A DNA stretch of 64,000 nt from Crambe crambe (taxonomy: Eukaryota > Porifera > Demospongiae > Poecilosclerida > Crambeidae), in the NCBI GenBank assembly GCA_963924555.1, contig OZ004581.1, forward strand, positions 4,526,001-4,590,000. Reading direction: 5' to 3'. Numbering within the stretch: the stretch's first letter is position 1; the number at the start of each line of letters is the position of its first letter. Below are positions 23,271-34,484 of the stretch, piece by piece. The notes beneath the pieces are model-generated. The model searched no databases. It saw nothing but the letters and a program-made list of their open reading frames with translations, and was not told the origin of the DNA. Both the position numbers and the translations under genes were made by a program.

Positions 23271-25226
23271 TTCTGGCACACGCTACTTAAACGGCCCCAA
23301 CAATACAGTAGATGGGAGTGTAACTTGGCAGCAGTGTGGAGACAAAAAGCTTCTTTTGTTCCTTGGTATTCAGTTGTCCATGTATTCCTGCAGTCGATTT
23401 ATCTTGCACCCTTCAATGTTCACTTAATACTTGCAATCAGTGTTGAAGCTTCCTGTATGTATGTCTGACTGTGATATTTCTTGTTTTCGTTACTTCCCAT
23501 CCAGCCTGCCATCACTTCTTTTCTATAATGCAGCTTTTCCTTTTTCACGTGGTTTTTTAAATTTTATTGCAGTTTTCCATGCTAGCCATGCCATTGTGTA
23601 TTTTGCATGAACCTCTGAGCTCCATACAAGTGTCCAGCCATAACATTATATATAGGTCTATCTAATTATAGCAGGTCTGCTCAAAAAGTTTTCTTTAAGA
23701 AAATGGTCAATGGCCAAGTAGAGTCAGTTCTAGTCATTTGATTCGCGTCTCTAAGCAAAGAAAGACTGTATATCTCCACTTCTATTGGTGGTACAGCTAG
23801 AAACTCAAGACAACCTCAAGATGGCCTAGAATCACTCTGGTTATTCAACGTAGAAACTTGGAAAGTACTAAGGAGGTCCTCAGATGATACAAGTGATGTA
23901 GGGATGACTAGTTACGTAATGGTCAAAAAGAGTTAGAACAAGGATGAGATTATGCAAAGATGAAGTGGGTACTGGCAACGAGGTTCTTCACGGAATAAAA
24001 ATCCGAAGGGATGACGTACAATAATTACTGAGGCAGAGCCATAATGATTATTATGTCATCCATGAGGATTTTATCTCTGTGAAGAACCTTGTGCCAGTGC
24101 CGATATTCAACTTCATCCTTGCATAATCTCATCCATTCAGTTCTTGTTCCAACTCTTTTTGACCATTAACTTGTCATCCCTACATTCATTTATTTGTTTT
24201 TCTTTACTTATTTCTATAATTTTTTTTAAATTGGAAATGCAATTTCTTTTTGCAGGAGGTCATTACTGCTGAATCTATAACCATTTACTTGTTATGCCAC
24301 TAATTTTGTCATTTCTTTTTGCAGGAGGTGATTAGCTATAGTTGCTTTGTTATGCTAATCTATAACTAGAGCGAAGCCTTGTCCCAAGGCTAATAAGGGT
24401 GATAGTGAATATTGAAATGAATTACAATACACAGAGGGGGATGAAACGAAAAAGATGTACTGAAGTGAGAGGTGCTGAGGACATCCGTGATTTGGGGGAG
24501 TCCCCATATCACTGTTACAATCTGATGAGAAGTCCAATAAGAAGAGAAAGTCCTTGATCAGCATGCTCACTAACTTTTATTTCTAAATAATAAACACCTC
24601 ACGGGCAGATCTAGTCTCATGTAGCCAGACCCAATTCTTGCCCGATATAAAAAGAAAGAATTGGTAGGGCAGATCATGAACTAGAGTGTTATTTACTATT
24701 CAAAGTGTACATGCCATCTAGACTAACTTATCTTAGAGTTATGACCTCAGAAGAAATGGCATTTTGTTGAAAACTTCAAGAGTTTGAGAGTCATGGCAAC
24801 TACGTTTTTTACGTATGTGCATTATTTAATGGCTTCTTTATAGCCAACTGTCCTGACGAATTGAAGCGGGTTTTTTTCTGAGTCTTTCAGCCTTCAAATT
24901 CTCCTGCATGATAAGCACAAAATATAGGGTAAGGAGTCATAGCAGCAATAATTTACTGTTTTCTGAGAAAATTCAACTTCATTTTGTATTAGTCCTATGG
25001 AGGATCATAGGTCATCCCTACATAGAGAGTGCAATTCTTATAACTTGCCAGTAACCCAGGAAAACTGATTGGAGTGACACATCAAAAGGATTTTTAATCA
25101 TAAATGAAAATTAGCCCCATCAGAGCACCAGACACCCTTTAAAAAGAACCCTGATAAACTGTACACCAGTTCTCTTATGTAAATTCTTTCCTGTGTTTAC
25201 AATATTCATGTCATTTAGCTACTAAC
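23271..25226. other. No gene seen apart from a MITE
   Basis: The only clear structure is the inverted-repeat element at 23904-24185. A repeated block ttctttttgcaggaggt occurs at 24244 and 24313. The piece cctatggaggatcataggtc near 24990 recurs near 29769. This stretch should lie inside or downstream of the phosphatidylinositol-synthase-like gene on the minus strand, but I could not identify its next exon. Confidence 0.5.
23904..24185. mobile_element. Imperfect foldback MITE, tgtagggatgac termini
   Basis: 23911 onward (tgtagggatgac) pairs with the complement ending near 24183. Complementarity continues through ggtcaaaaagagtt, gagattatgca and aaggttcttcac with small indels. The same tagggatgacc end occurs in the element at 26549-26745. 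Confidence 0.75.
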
Positions 25227-25462
25227 CTGTCAATGACAATGTCAAAAACTCCACCAAATCTTGTTGCTATAAAAGGGAGGAGAGGTAAATGGGATGGAGG
25301 CACAGAATGTGATACTAGACAAACCTTGCTTGAATCTTCGAGCAGCTATGCCATCAAGATCATCTAGCACAGTATGACTCGTGGAGAAACAGAGAGCAGC
25401 CTTTAGTGGATCAGTGAACATCCAGTAACAAGCCAGAACCACTAGGATGATACGGATGTACC
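25227..25462 (-). CDS. Phosphatidylinositol synthase-like, two exons (partial)
   Basis: Exons 25462-25325 and 25266-25227 join in frame across a 58-base intron. They encode GYIRIILVVLACYW, a hydrophobic stretch, and then DDLDGIAARRF, KQATRFGG and VFDIVIDR. This fits the CDP-alcohol phosphatidyltransferase signature D-x2-D-G-x2-A-R-x8-G-x3-D-x3-D with every key residue present. The flanking residues resemble CDP-diacylglycerol-inositol 3-phosphatidyltransferase, which makes phosphatidylinositol from CDP-DAG and inositol in the ER. The first exon needs a phase-1 upstream exon; a 15-base candidate containing ATG ends near 25790. The second exon ends in phase 2, and no later exon was found. It could be an intron-expanded gene or a truncated paralogue. 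Confidence 0.7.
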
Positions 25463-27291
25463 CTGGAAATAAACAAGGCTTGAATAATTCATGATTTAAC
25501 GAGGTGAGTAGTTACACTTGCTATGAGATGCTAGATGCGGTGTCTGTGTCACTTCTACATAGTTACTCTCTCTTTGATACCATACTACAATTTCATACAC
25601 TTCCTACTCTTACAACTAAAGACAAAGGAGAAGCTCTAGAACACTACCATGCTTCGATCAATTTTTGATGTCCATTTCAAATCAATTTTCTTGGAGTGGA
25701 TTCATCCAGAAATACTTGCTGTTGCTTGAGTGGTTCACAAGATATGGTTGTCTAAGAACAGAGAAGAAGTTGAATCTAAAATTTACCTGCTTGCTGCATT
25801 TCTGAAACAGTAAGTTTGCATGTCCTGATACTTATTCTGCACTTTGTAGTAGGCTCTAGTAGGCAGTATAACTGTAACATCAAAGTAGGAGAACTGGAAT
25901 TTCTCTTCTGTATTAGTCTACAGTTGAAAACTACAGTTTCATACTAACTAGCATTTCTTACTCTACAACTGGGAGAAGATCATTGTAGAGAAACTTGACT
26001 GCTCAGCAACCATACTCAATCTATTTTTGATGTCAATTTTCTCAAACTGCAGCCATGTGGTGACCGTATTTTTATTACATGAACTAGTGGCAGGGTGACA
26101 AGAGCTAAAAGCCATCAAAACTTAGGAGTGTTGCTGTTTCTGGCCAAACTCACCCTGCATCTTGGGTGAACAACTGGAATAAGCACAAAAGAGAGTCATA
26201 AAAGGCTGGCTACAATCTTTTCTACTTGTTGATCCTCGAAAGAAGGATGTAAAAGGAGATACTCAGGGCACAGTAGCATATTAACTTAATTATTGGAAAG
26301 CCATTTCTACTTTGATAACATGAAATAGTCCATGTGCACTCAGCTAGCTGTACTGTGTGTCGACAACTTGATCTCGATCTATAGGGATTCTAGATTCACT
26401 GATCCATCTACTGGTATTTCGGATTCATTTGCATCCTCAATCTCCAAGTACAGCTGAACACTTGACTGGCTGATGAGAGAGAGGAGAGGGAGAAAGAAGG
26501 AGAAAGAAAGAGGTGCGGAAAAAGAACATTTCTGTGAAATAATAATAGGGATGACCATTGCTCAAAAAAGTAAGGAAACAAGGGTAGAGATGAAGGAAAG
26601 GAATTGGTTCAATCTTTGTTCTGTATATCCAGCCAAATGCGTCACATTTAAGCTGTAAGCTATAGTGCAGTTAACATTGCTGGCTGGATATGCAGAACAA
26701 AGATTTATCCAATTTCCTTCCTTCAATGGTTATCCCTACATTTTTTTCTTCACAGAAATGTTCTTTCCCTATCTCATAGATGGTGCAACTACTTGCTTCA
26801 TTAACTCATGAATTATTATTAGCACCCTCTATGTAGGGTTGCCAGGTCAAAGGTTATAAGACTGTATAAAACCCTTCTTCCTCTTCTACAATTACTCTAC
26901 AGGTTCTCAAAAGGCTACAATAATATCTAAAAAATTTATATATTTAAAAAAAGATATTTCTTTAAATAATAAGTATAAGATTGACGTACTGACTCACTGG
27001 CTGAATTATGGCCATCTCTACATGAGACTGATCTTTTGCTATTAGTTTGTCTAAGGTTTTACATGTGCTATCGACAGCATGTGGAACACTAGTGAGTCTT
27101 TCATCACCATTTTTAAGCTAGGCGCACTTCTGATGCACATCTTACAATGGAAACAAGTGAGCGCAATTAAGTTCTAAATAAAAAGGTTATGTAGGGATAG
27201 GCCTAGAATCTAGTGAATTGCTTTTACAATAGGATTGACATTGAGATCAGCTAACTCCCATCTTTCGTCACCCTTAGTATCCTGATCCTAC
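25463..27291. other. No confident gene; one MITE
   Basis: Mostly AT-rich sequence. A short possible exon ending in a donor (gcaagcag/gtaaat, about 25790) could precede the phosphatidylinositol-synthase-like exons. A purine-rich patch (26470-26525) gives a meaningless open frame. The inverted-repeat element at 26549-26745 lies here. Confidence 0.45.
26549..26745. mobile_element. Imperfect foldback element
   Basis: agggatgaccattg near 26550 pairs with the complement of caatggttatccct near 26735. Inner pairing runs through aaggaaaggaattgg and caaagattgaacc-like blocks. The flank gaacatttctgtga on the left mirrors tcacagaaatgttc on the right, so the inverted repeat may extend to about 26525-26765. 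Confidence 0.65.
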
Positions 27292-27365
27292 CTGTGTACA
27301 ACGGACTTCTCCTGACAGTGTCAGGGTGACTACACCCATCACTGCGATCAATGTCATGGAGCAAG
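27292..27365 (-). CDS. Possible exon of an unidentified membrane protein
   Basis: A 74-base exon candidate is bounded by acceptor tatgtaacag and donor cacag/gtagg. It encodes 24 residues, CSMTLIAVMGVVTLTLSGEV and RCTQ, a likely transmembrane segment. It starts after a phase-1 split and ends in phase 0, which would join in frame to the exon at 16792. Family unknown. Chance cannot be excluded at this length. Confidence 0.35.
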
Positions 27366-28834
27366 CTGTTACATAGTATGGGTGAGCATTTATGCTGGCT
27401 TTATGAACAACTATAGAATTAACCGCATAGCTACAAATGGGTTCTGTTCCTATACTACATTAGCTATAGTTATTACGAGGGTTGCACTAGGTGCAAAATC
27501 CTCAGTGTGACAAGGCACTAGCAGTTTATATAATGAAGAGAGAACATGAATGGTCACAATAACTGACAGTTCAGATTCTATTTCTATAGTTGTAAGATGC
27601 TATGGCTCTATCTGATTGGTTCAGTATTTTGTCCAATAGATGGCTACACCTACTTAAATTGTTATAACCAATAGGAATGATTTGATTAATTACATAATAA
27701 TATACTAATTAAGGTGATTATAAGGGTGAATGATAATGATGATAAATACAAGATAGTCTTTCACATCAGTCATATACCATGATTCTCATCACTACACATG
27801 CACCTGGATAAGTATGTAAGAGCAATGGAGGAGGGGTTTGTCTCCCAAGCTCACGATTCCCTCCTATGGAGCTAGAGAGCCTGCAAGTTAGCTTGGTTAA
27901 GCTGGTCTAATAAATTGCTACGAAGGCATTTCTATGAGCACACTAAATAGTTGCCAGATCTCACTGAATGCCCAACAGAAAATAAAATGTGCATCAAGCA
28001 AATCTATTTTATTGCTATGAAGGTTCAAGGTTCAAATACTTTGACACACGTGCTGTACCAGTGTCATTTATGACTTAAGAGTATGTACAGAGGGTTGGAT
28101 CTAGGATTTATTATAGGGGTTGTTACTTACACAGTGAATAAATTTTACCCGACACACATTGGATAGCCACACCCTAGTTATACCGATTTAGCATATCAGA
28201 ATGTTTGCTTTAAGTGCTTGAGGTCAGTAAACAATACAATGGTATACACACTAATAAAGATGGTGCAAACATTCTGCAATCTCCTGCACAAAGGAGTTAA
28301 ACATTCTATGAGTATAATTATTATTATTAAACAAATAAATTACTTTATCAATATTAATGCTGGTCCTTTGTGATAGTCTAGATGTAAGCATTGTACTCAG
28401 AGCTCTAGAAGGAAGATGGCACTCCCAGGTACTACTGCACTGCACACTGGGTCAAACTTATCAGTGACAGAAACAAGTAGGAGTTAAAAGTCTACTTTCA
28501 GTTGAGAAGTAGAAAAGGGATTGCCAAAATTCCAAAATTCTAGTGATGATTGCTTTTTATGAATTACTTCTTCAATGCCTACCTATACCTGTAGATGCTA
28601 GTGAATTACATGCTTGCATGCTTGTTCATACCACAGATTTCAGTGCATGTAGATATTTAATTTCGCTTCTGAAGCTTGAATGGCTTTATTGCCACAGTGA
28701 TCAAAGGAATTGAGAATCTGTCATTATTGTTAATGCACATACTCAATACACCGTGTTAACCTTCCTATGGTAGTACTTGGCCTGAGTGAGGCCGTTCTCC
28801 GTAACTTAGCAGATGGAGAAAAGGTTGGTATATA
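27366..28834. other. No gene seen
   Basis: AT-rich sequence with short open frames only. The frame at 28251-28445 on the minus strand shows no domain, and its splice context is weak. Confidence 0.5.
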
Positions 28835-29455
28835 CAAGGGGCCACTCCCCTGAGTGACTAAACATATTGGGATGCCTGACCTGGCATCCCGACTGACATT
28901 CGTGTGCCGGGTCAGCTCCCCATGTGCCCTTTACCGAGCAAAGATGCCTGACCTGGCATAGCTCGTCTATCTGGGGGAGGAGACTGACCTGCCACCCTCC
29001 CCTCTTTACCAGGAGCCCACAACAGCTTATGGCCTGACCTGGCCCTGACAATAGCTTAAGGCCTGACCTGGCCCTGCTAGCCCCTGGCAGCATGCGTCTG
29101 CGGGCTGCCTGGTGGACTCGGCACTGAACATACAGTAGGTAGGGGAGTGTATGTTGGCTGAAACATCTTCCCGAAGGGGGTTGCCTCATTGCGCCCCTTG
29201 TAATTTCACACCCCAGGCGGTGGAGAATTGTATAAATTAATAACAAATATTAATAATTACAAGCTCATGCAGTACCAGTAACTAACCGTGGGAGAGGTGG
29301 GTGGGAAGGATGCTAGCGTTCTGCAGGTAGCTACGTAGCTAGAAACTCTAGTTGCTGCTGAGCGGTCTGAATGCTATGGATCTAATCAACCACCCTTGGG
29401 CATGCGCGAACGATCCTAGTGCACCTGGCTCTTCCCAGGGGAGTGGCCCTCCTTG
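28835..29455. mobile_element. GC-rich block with inverted ends, probable element
   Basis: gggccactcccctg near 28842 is the inverted complement of caggggagtggccc near 29440. Between them the sequence is markedly more GC-rich than its surroundings and repeats gcctgacctggc four times (28873, 28950, 29030, 29060). The 28806-29246 open frame spans this repeat and has no domain. No target duplication could be defined. Confidence 0.5.
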
Positions 29456-29510
29456 GAATGTTAACTCAATTTAAACTATGGGTTTAAATTTCTTCTAGAA
29501 TCTAGCTGTG

Positions 29511-29612
29511 CTGTATAATGTACTGCAGCCTCATTTACGTTTACATCCACTGCCCAAGCGCAGTTATAAATGTAGGGATTGTTTTCATATGAGGCTGCAG
29601 TACATTATACAG
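29511..29612. mobile_element. 102-bp MITE with 24-bp inverted ends
   Basis: ctgtataatgtactgcagcc followed by tcat at 29511 is exactly complementary to the block ending at 29612. The centre is about 54 bases with no coding content. Confidence 0.85.
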
Positions 29613-31021
29613 CCCATCTATAATGTGACCCACTCTGACATAACGCCAAAACAGATTTGCTAAATATGTAGAAACTACTGTAAATTTCATAGTTTCATTG
29701 TTAAATTACTTTTGTGGTCATATTCAACAACAAAAATTACCCAGTACATAATAGTATGTATTAGTCCTATGGAGGGTCATAGGTCATCCCTACATAGAGA
29801 GCGCTACCGCGCTCTCTGATAAAGCAAGCTGTAACAATGATAAGTTAACATGAAAATTGTAAATCATATTGTCGAACCAAACTTTACGTCACTATCCACA
29901 TGGATTTCAAGCAGGCCTGGCTAAATATCAAAGGAGTGCACATTTAGCGATAGAAATCTCTAGCATAGCTAGCTAGCCAACAAGAAGAGAGGGTTCATCT
30001 ATTAGTGTCCAGAGTCACCTTGATAGAAGCTTCTTCTTCAACTTTTATAGCTACTTTTCCATTCCAAAGTTTTCTTCCCAATTGAAAGTTTGTCCAGAGT
30101 TACCCCACTACCATGGGCACACATGACCTGTTTCCAATTCCGTGCATAGATGATATTCGAAAGGCGTGGTAAACTATTATATGTGCACTGCACAATACGC
30201 TAGCAGCCATTTTGAGTGTCAATAGCCATTGAATTTTGTGGAAGGAAATATTCTCCATACTTTGAGCAACAAGAGAAGTGTATCAAGGACAGGTACATTG
30301 AAAAATTAGGACCTGAAGTAGATTATCCATTTTGATCAGCCATGGTTGTACACAAAAAATATTTTAGGCCACGGTAATTAGTTCAGGCCCTCCCTCCTCA
30401 AATTTTGATGCCTCCCCAAGAAAAAATATTAGGGTCAAAGTTCAAATTGAGCTGTTCAAGCGGTTCTGAGCACACCATTTTATACCTCCCTCCCTACTCA
30501 ATTTGTCGACAGCTTTACCATGGCCTTACAAAACCAGTTACACTCCATTCTGAGAAGCATAAGCAAACAATTGTAGGTGTCAGGGTACTCTGGTTCAAGG
30601 TACTACTTCAGGTCCTACTCACACTATTAAAGTTACTATTCCCCAACCAATGCCTCTGTATGTTGCTGATAGTGGGGATTAATAGATAGCTAAGTGAATT
30701 AGGTACTTACCGATCACATTAGGAACAAATAAAAATATATTCTCTTTCTTTCCCGTCGACATCTGGTATACACAACGAAATATCCACGGGTCCTTTTTCG
30801 TAGATAATTAATTAGACTACGTAAGGTATATCTGTGATACGACCTTACCCAGTACACAACCAATCACGTTTTCATAAAGTAAAGTATCATTGTTGCTCAC
30901 GTATCATATAATCGTAGATACTGTACTGTACTATTATAAATGGACAGGATCAGAAAACTTCCTCAGCCTCAGTATCTCAAATGTCACTGATACAGCAAAA
31001 AGGTTGTGTATAACTACACCG
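29613..31021. other. No gene seen
   Basis: AT-rich DNA. The block tcctatggagggtcataggt near 29765, shared with about 24990, marks a dispersed repeat whose catagagagtgc continuation is also seen near 7950. The open frame at 30405-30689 has no domain. Confidence 0.5.
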
Positions 31022-32470
31022 ATTATTAGTATTGCCAGTAGAAGATTAAGTTACTAGACATGATTGTGTTGTGTTCTTTAATCTACGGTTTGTGTACAAA
31101 TTATGTTGGTGACATCGTTTCACCTGATGAGTTATCATGGCTATGATTATAGCTAAGATTATAGTCCCTTTCAGTGGATAAAGGATCTGGTCTCTGGCTA
31201 CAAGGATGATCAAAGTAATCATGAGTCTCATCTTCTAACATTAGTGCTCTCCAATCTGGCTCAGAATCATCAATTACATCAAATCATAGATATAAGAGGT
31301 TTACGGGATTGAAAACGGATCACGTGCTCTCGTTAGCAACTAACAACCGAGGCGCGTTGACAGCTGAATGACATAGCACTTTTGTCAAAGTTGCTGTTCT
31401 GACAAGATCCGTGAGGTAAGACTTATGCCAATGATACTATAATACACTAGGGCATAGATTTACTGTATGAAATAAATTTTAGCTCAGATTTTCAAGTTTA
31501 TTCCTACAAATACTACTGTGGTGGTTAATGGGACTGTAATCCCTCTCACGCTTGATGGAATCAATTGCTGTTGCTCATTTTCTGATCAAAAGGCATGTAA
31601 ACTTTAGCTACATGGAATAGTAATGTTAGTTTTTGTATTAGCTGACATATATTGTCTCTAGCATTTGCAAGTGGTGTTAAAACTGTAATCCCTCTCCCAA
31701 GAAATAGATTAACAATATTGAAACTGTATTAGTTATTTCAGGGAAAGGATAGAACAGTAAATGGAATTGGTGCATTCGTTTTCTATACAATAGTCATCCT
31801 ATGGAGATGGCAAGCTTACTATATTTCCCCCTAATATCCATAGGGTCCACAGGACAGCTGACTGAGCCGAATTCTTGAGGTGGATGGTGTCAAAACCCAA
31901 CAGCCAAAAGCTGGAAGTATTGCAATAATGTTGATGAGGGAGAACTGAGCAGAAACTGGCGGATAACTTTGGGGCAAAATTATCTAGCTATAATAATAAT
32001 GAATTTATGTCTAATTTTAATACCAAAAGTCATTCTGGCCTTTCTTTCAAATCAATCACATAAAATTAATGTATAATGAGCAATGATAGATACTCATAGT
32101 TATAATTACAAGGAAAAAAGTTATGAATAATTAATAACTTCCTTCCTCAGACTCTCCAACTTCAACTCTCTGACTCTTCACTTCTTCAATACCTTCCCCT
32201 TAGCTTACTTGTACTATTCTGTGAGCTGTAGGGGCAGAATATCACTTTAACTGCCTTGAAAGGAGTGAATATTGACAACGATTAATATAATTAATGCTGC
32301 ATGCGCGTGCGCATCTGTCAACGCGCCACGGTTGTGCAGTTCATTGGGCGTTTCCAATCCCGTAAAACCTCTTATATCTATGATCAAATACTCTATTCAC
32401 CCTCTATGCGCGCGCATGCATACTATGAGTCGAAACGCGCGTGCGTATCGCTAGGAGGTTTGCACGGTTC
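31022..32470. repeat. 1.45-kb segmental duplication, copy 1
   Basis: Nearly identical to 38848-40304 in the same orientation. Copy 1 starts at attattagtattgccagtag and ends at gcacggttcttgc. It consists of a 260-bp left part, a 1.1-kb TIR element, and a short right part ending in a Tc1-like terminal repeat. The left part carries the same minus-strand coding-looking stretch as copy 2. Confidence 0.95.
31285..32382. mobile_element. 1.1-kb TIR element, copy 1, 7-bp target duplication
   Basis: catagatataagaggttt at 31285 is inverted at 32382. Complementarity resumes further in at ggcgcgttgacag. atcaaat flanks both ends (31278-31284 and 32383-32389). No transposase frame is visible. A second copy lies at 39109-40217. 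Confidence 0.8.
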
Positions 32471-32618
32471 TTGCGGGTGTGTATAAACTTCGGACCGGAC
32501 CGGATCAACGGACCGTGTACGATCTGCGTGCGCGGAGCGAGGCGGACCATGACGTCATGCAGCTAGCTGCAAACTAACTGTATCGATCAGCAGCATAGGA
32601 ACCGATAGTCTTATTACT

Positions 32619-33067
32619 ACAAGTGAATGCAAAAAATTTCTTCGAAATAAAAATGTGAAGTAGGGATGCTATTATAACTGCAGCTTCATTATGAAAACCA
32701 AGTACTGCAGCATCGAAGCAGTATGGCCCAAAAATCTAGCTGGAATATGTATTATAACTGCATGCAAGAGAGTGAACTTAGTGAAGTGACCCTTACCCAT
32801 CATCAAGTACGAGATACTATTCCTACTTCACTCCCATGATCAAGGGCCAAGGGAGTGAAGTAGGAATAGTATCTCGTACTTGATGATGGGTAAGGGTCAC
32901 TTCACTAAGTTCACTCTCTTGCATGCAGTTATAATACATATTCCAGCTAGATTTTTGGGCCATACTGCTTCGATGCTGCAGTACTTGGTTTTCATAATGA
33001 AGCTGCAGTTATAATAGCATCCCTACTTCACATTTTTATTTCGAAGAAATTTTTTGCATTCACTTGT
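32619..33067. mobile_element. 449-bp near-perfect palindrome with 217-bp arms
   Basis: 32619-32835 is complementary to 32851-33067 around a 15-base centre. I saw no mismatch in the arms. The ends (acaagtgaatgc) resemble those of the foldback at 6486-6827, and both are followed by tttgcat. It has no coding capacity. Such arms could form a cruciform or a long hairpin RNA if transcribed. Confidence 0.95.
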
Positions 33068-34480
33068 TTGCATTCTTTTTTTTTTGTGATTATGAAAATT
33101 GATAGACACTAAAGGTATAGCTAGCTAATGCTTCCTTAATTGAACTGAATTAATTTAATGATCAAATTTTTTGTAGTATTTCATTCTGTTCAGGGAGGAG
33201 AGTATGACCATCTTGAAGGATGATCATCTGCAGTGTAATGGAGTACTGAAAGGAGTGAACATTTTGAAAGTGAACAGCATTAGCTAATTGTTACGTATGT
33301 GATCATTTGAATGATTATTCAGATGGTACATACGTATGTCTTGCTTGAGGGAGGAGTATGGGGAGTTTATGCAGTGGCAGTGCATATTAATTTTGGTGTA
33401 GTGATCATAATAGTGGATGCCATGAAATGGCCACATCCTGTGCAGGTGTTATATGAGGAGAACTGCTATGAATTGCCCCACCCCTTTTATGAGGTAATAT
33501 CGCGAAGTGTATTGTAATAATTATAATAATTGTAAATGAGTCCATTTTTTCTGCAAATATATAAAGCGATTGGTATAATGAACTGAAATGCCAGGTTTAG
33601 GCTTGCCTTGAGATGTTTTTCTGTTTCATGAGATGATTGAGATGAAAGATTTATGAGTTTTTGTATTGTTGCTGTTTTACTTACCTGCATCCACTCATGT
33701 GTGGTAGTGGAAGTGCACTGGAAAAGAGAAGTAGCTGAGCTATGTGTAGGTGGAATAAGTGATTGTAATAATTATTTTGACTTACACGATCCACGCCAAT
33801 AATTCAATTCTGCAATTTCATATGGTGATGTAATAATATATGTAGCTATTTCATACTCACGAGGGAAGGGCATAAATCTCTGCCTCCTACTCCTCCCCCT
33901 CCTACCCCCGCGGTAGGGGGGGAAGGGATATGGCTTTGATCATGGTGAAGGAGAGATGAAGAAGTGCATTAATATGTAGTACTAATGATAATACAGAAGA
34001 ACTTACTTTCACTGAAGAGTTGTATGTATAGTCAGAGGTTGAACAATTGAAGCGATGAGAGTAATGAATTTTTGACATACTTGTACCTACACATGACTTA
34101 CCCCGTAAATCTTTGCAGCATACCTGCATGAGTTTAGTAAGATGCTCATTATTATGGCTGTATGCTGATGATACATAACTTACATCAATATTCAGCAGTA
34201 TGATACATCAGGAAATCTCTCAGCTTTTTATATCAGTGCTGTGATGGGCTGAGTTATAGAGAGTGACAGAAAACCACAGAAGTAATTACAGATGCATGTG
34301 TTATAAATTTGTACACAGAGTGAATTTTTGTGGTGATGTGTGGTTTAGTTAGGATTATTATGTAATCAGTTATTTATTCACCTTTTGAAATGAAATGAAG
34401 TTATATTGAAATTGTGATTTTGCCTTCAATTTGGAATAGGATTGCATTGCTACTGTGGGCAACAAATGCATTTTTGTGAA
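33068..34480. other. No gene seen
   Basis: AT-rich sequence with short frames only. A pyrimidine/poly-C patch lies at 33880-33925. No domain or convincing exon was recognised. Confidence 0.5.
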
Positions 34481-34484
34481 GTGT

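Noticed and set aside
23025-23468. A 147-codon plus-strand frame with hydrophobic stretches
   Set aside because: It lies opposite the gypsy integrase zinc-finger region, which is the recognisable coding strand.
28806-29246. A 146-codon minus-strand frame
   Set aside because: It spans the repetitive GC-rich block with inverted edges, has no domain and no splice context.
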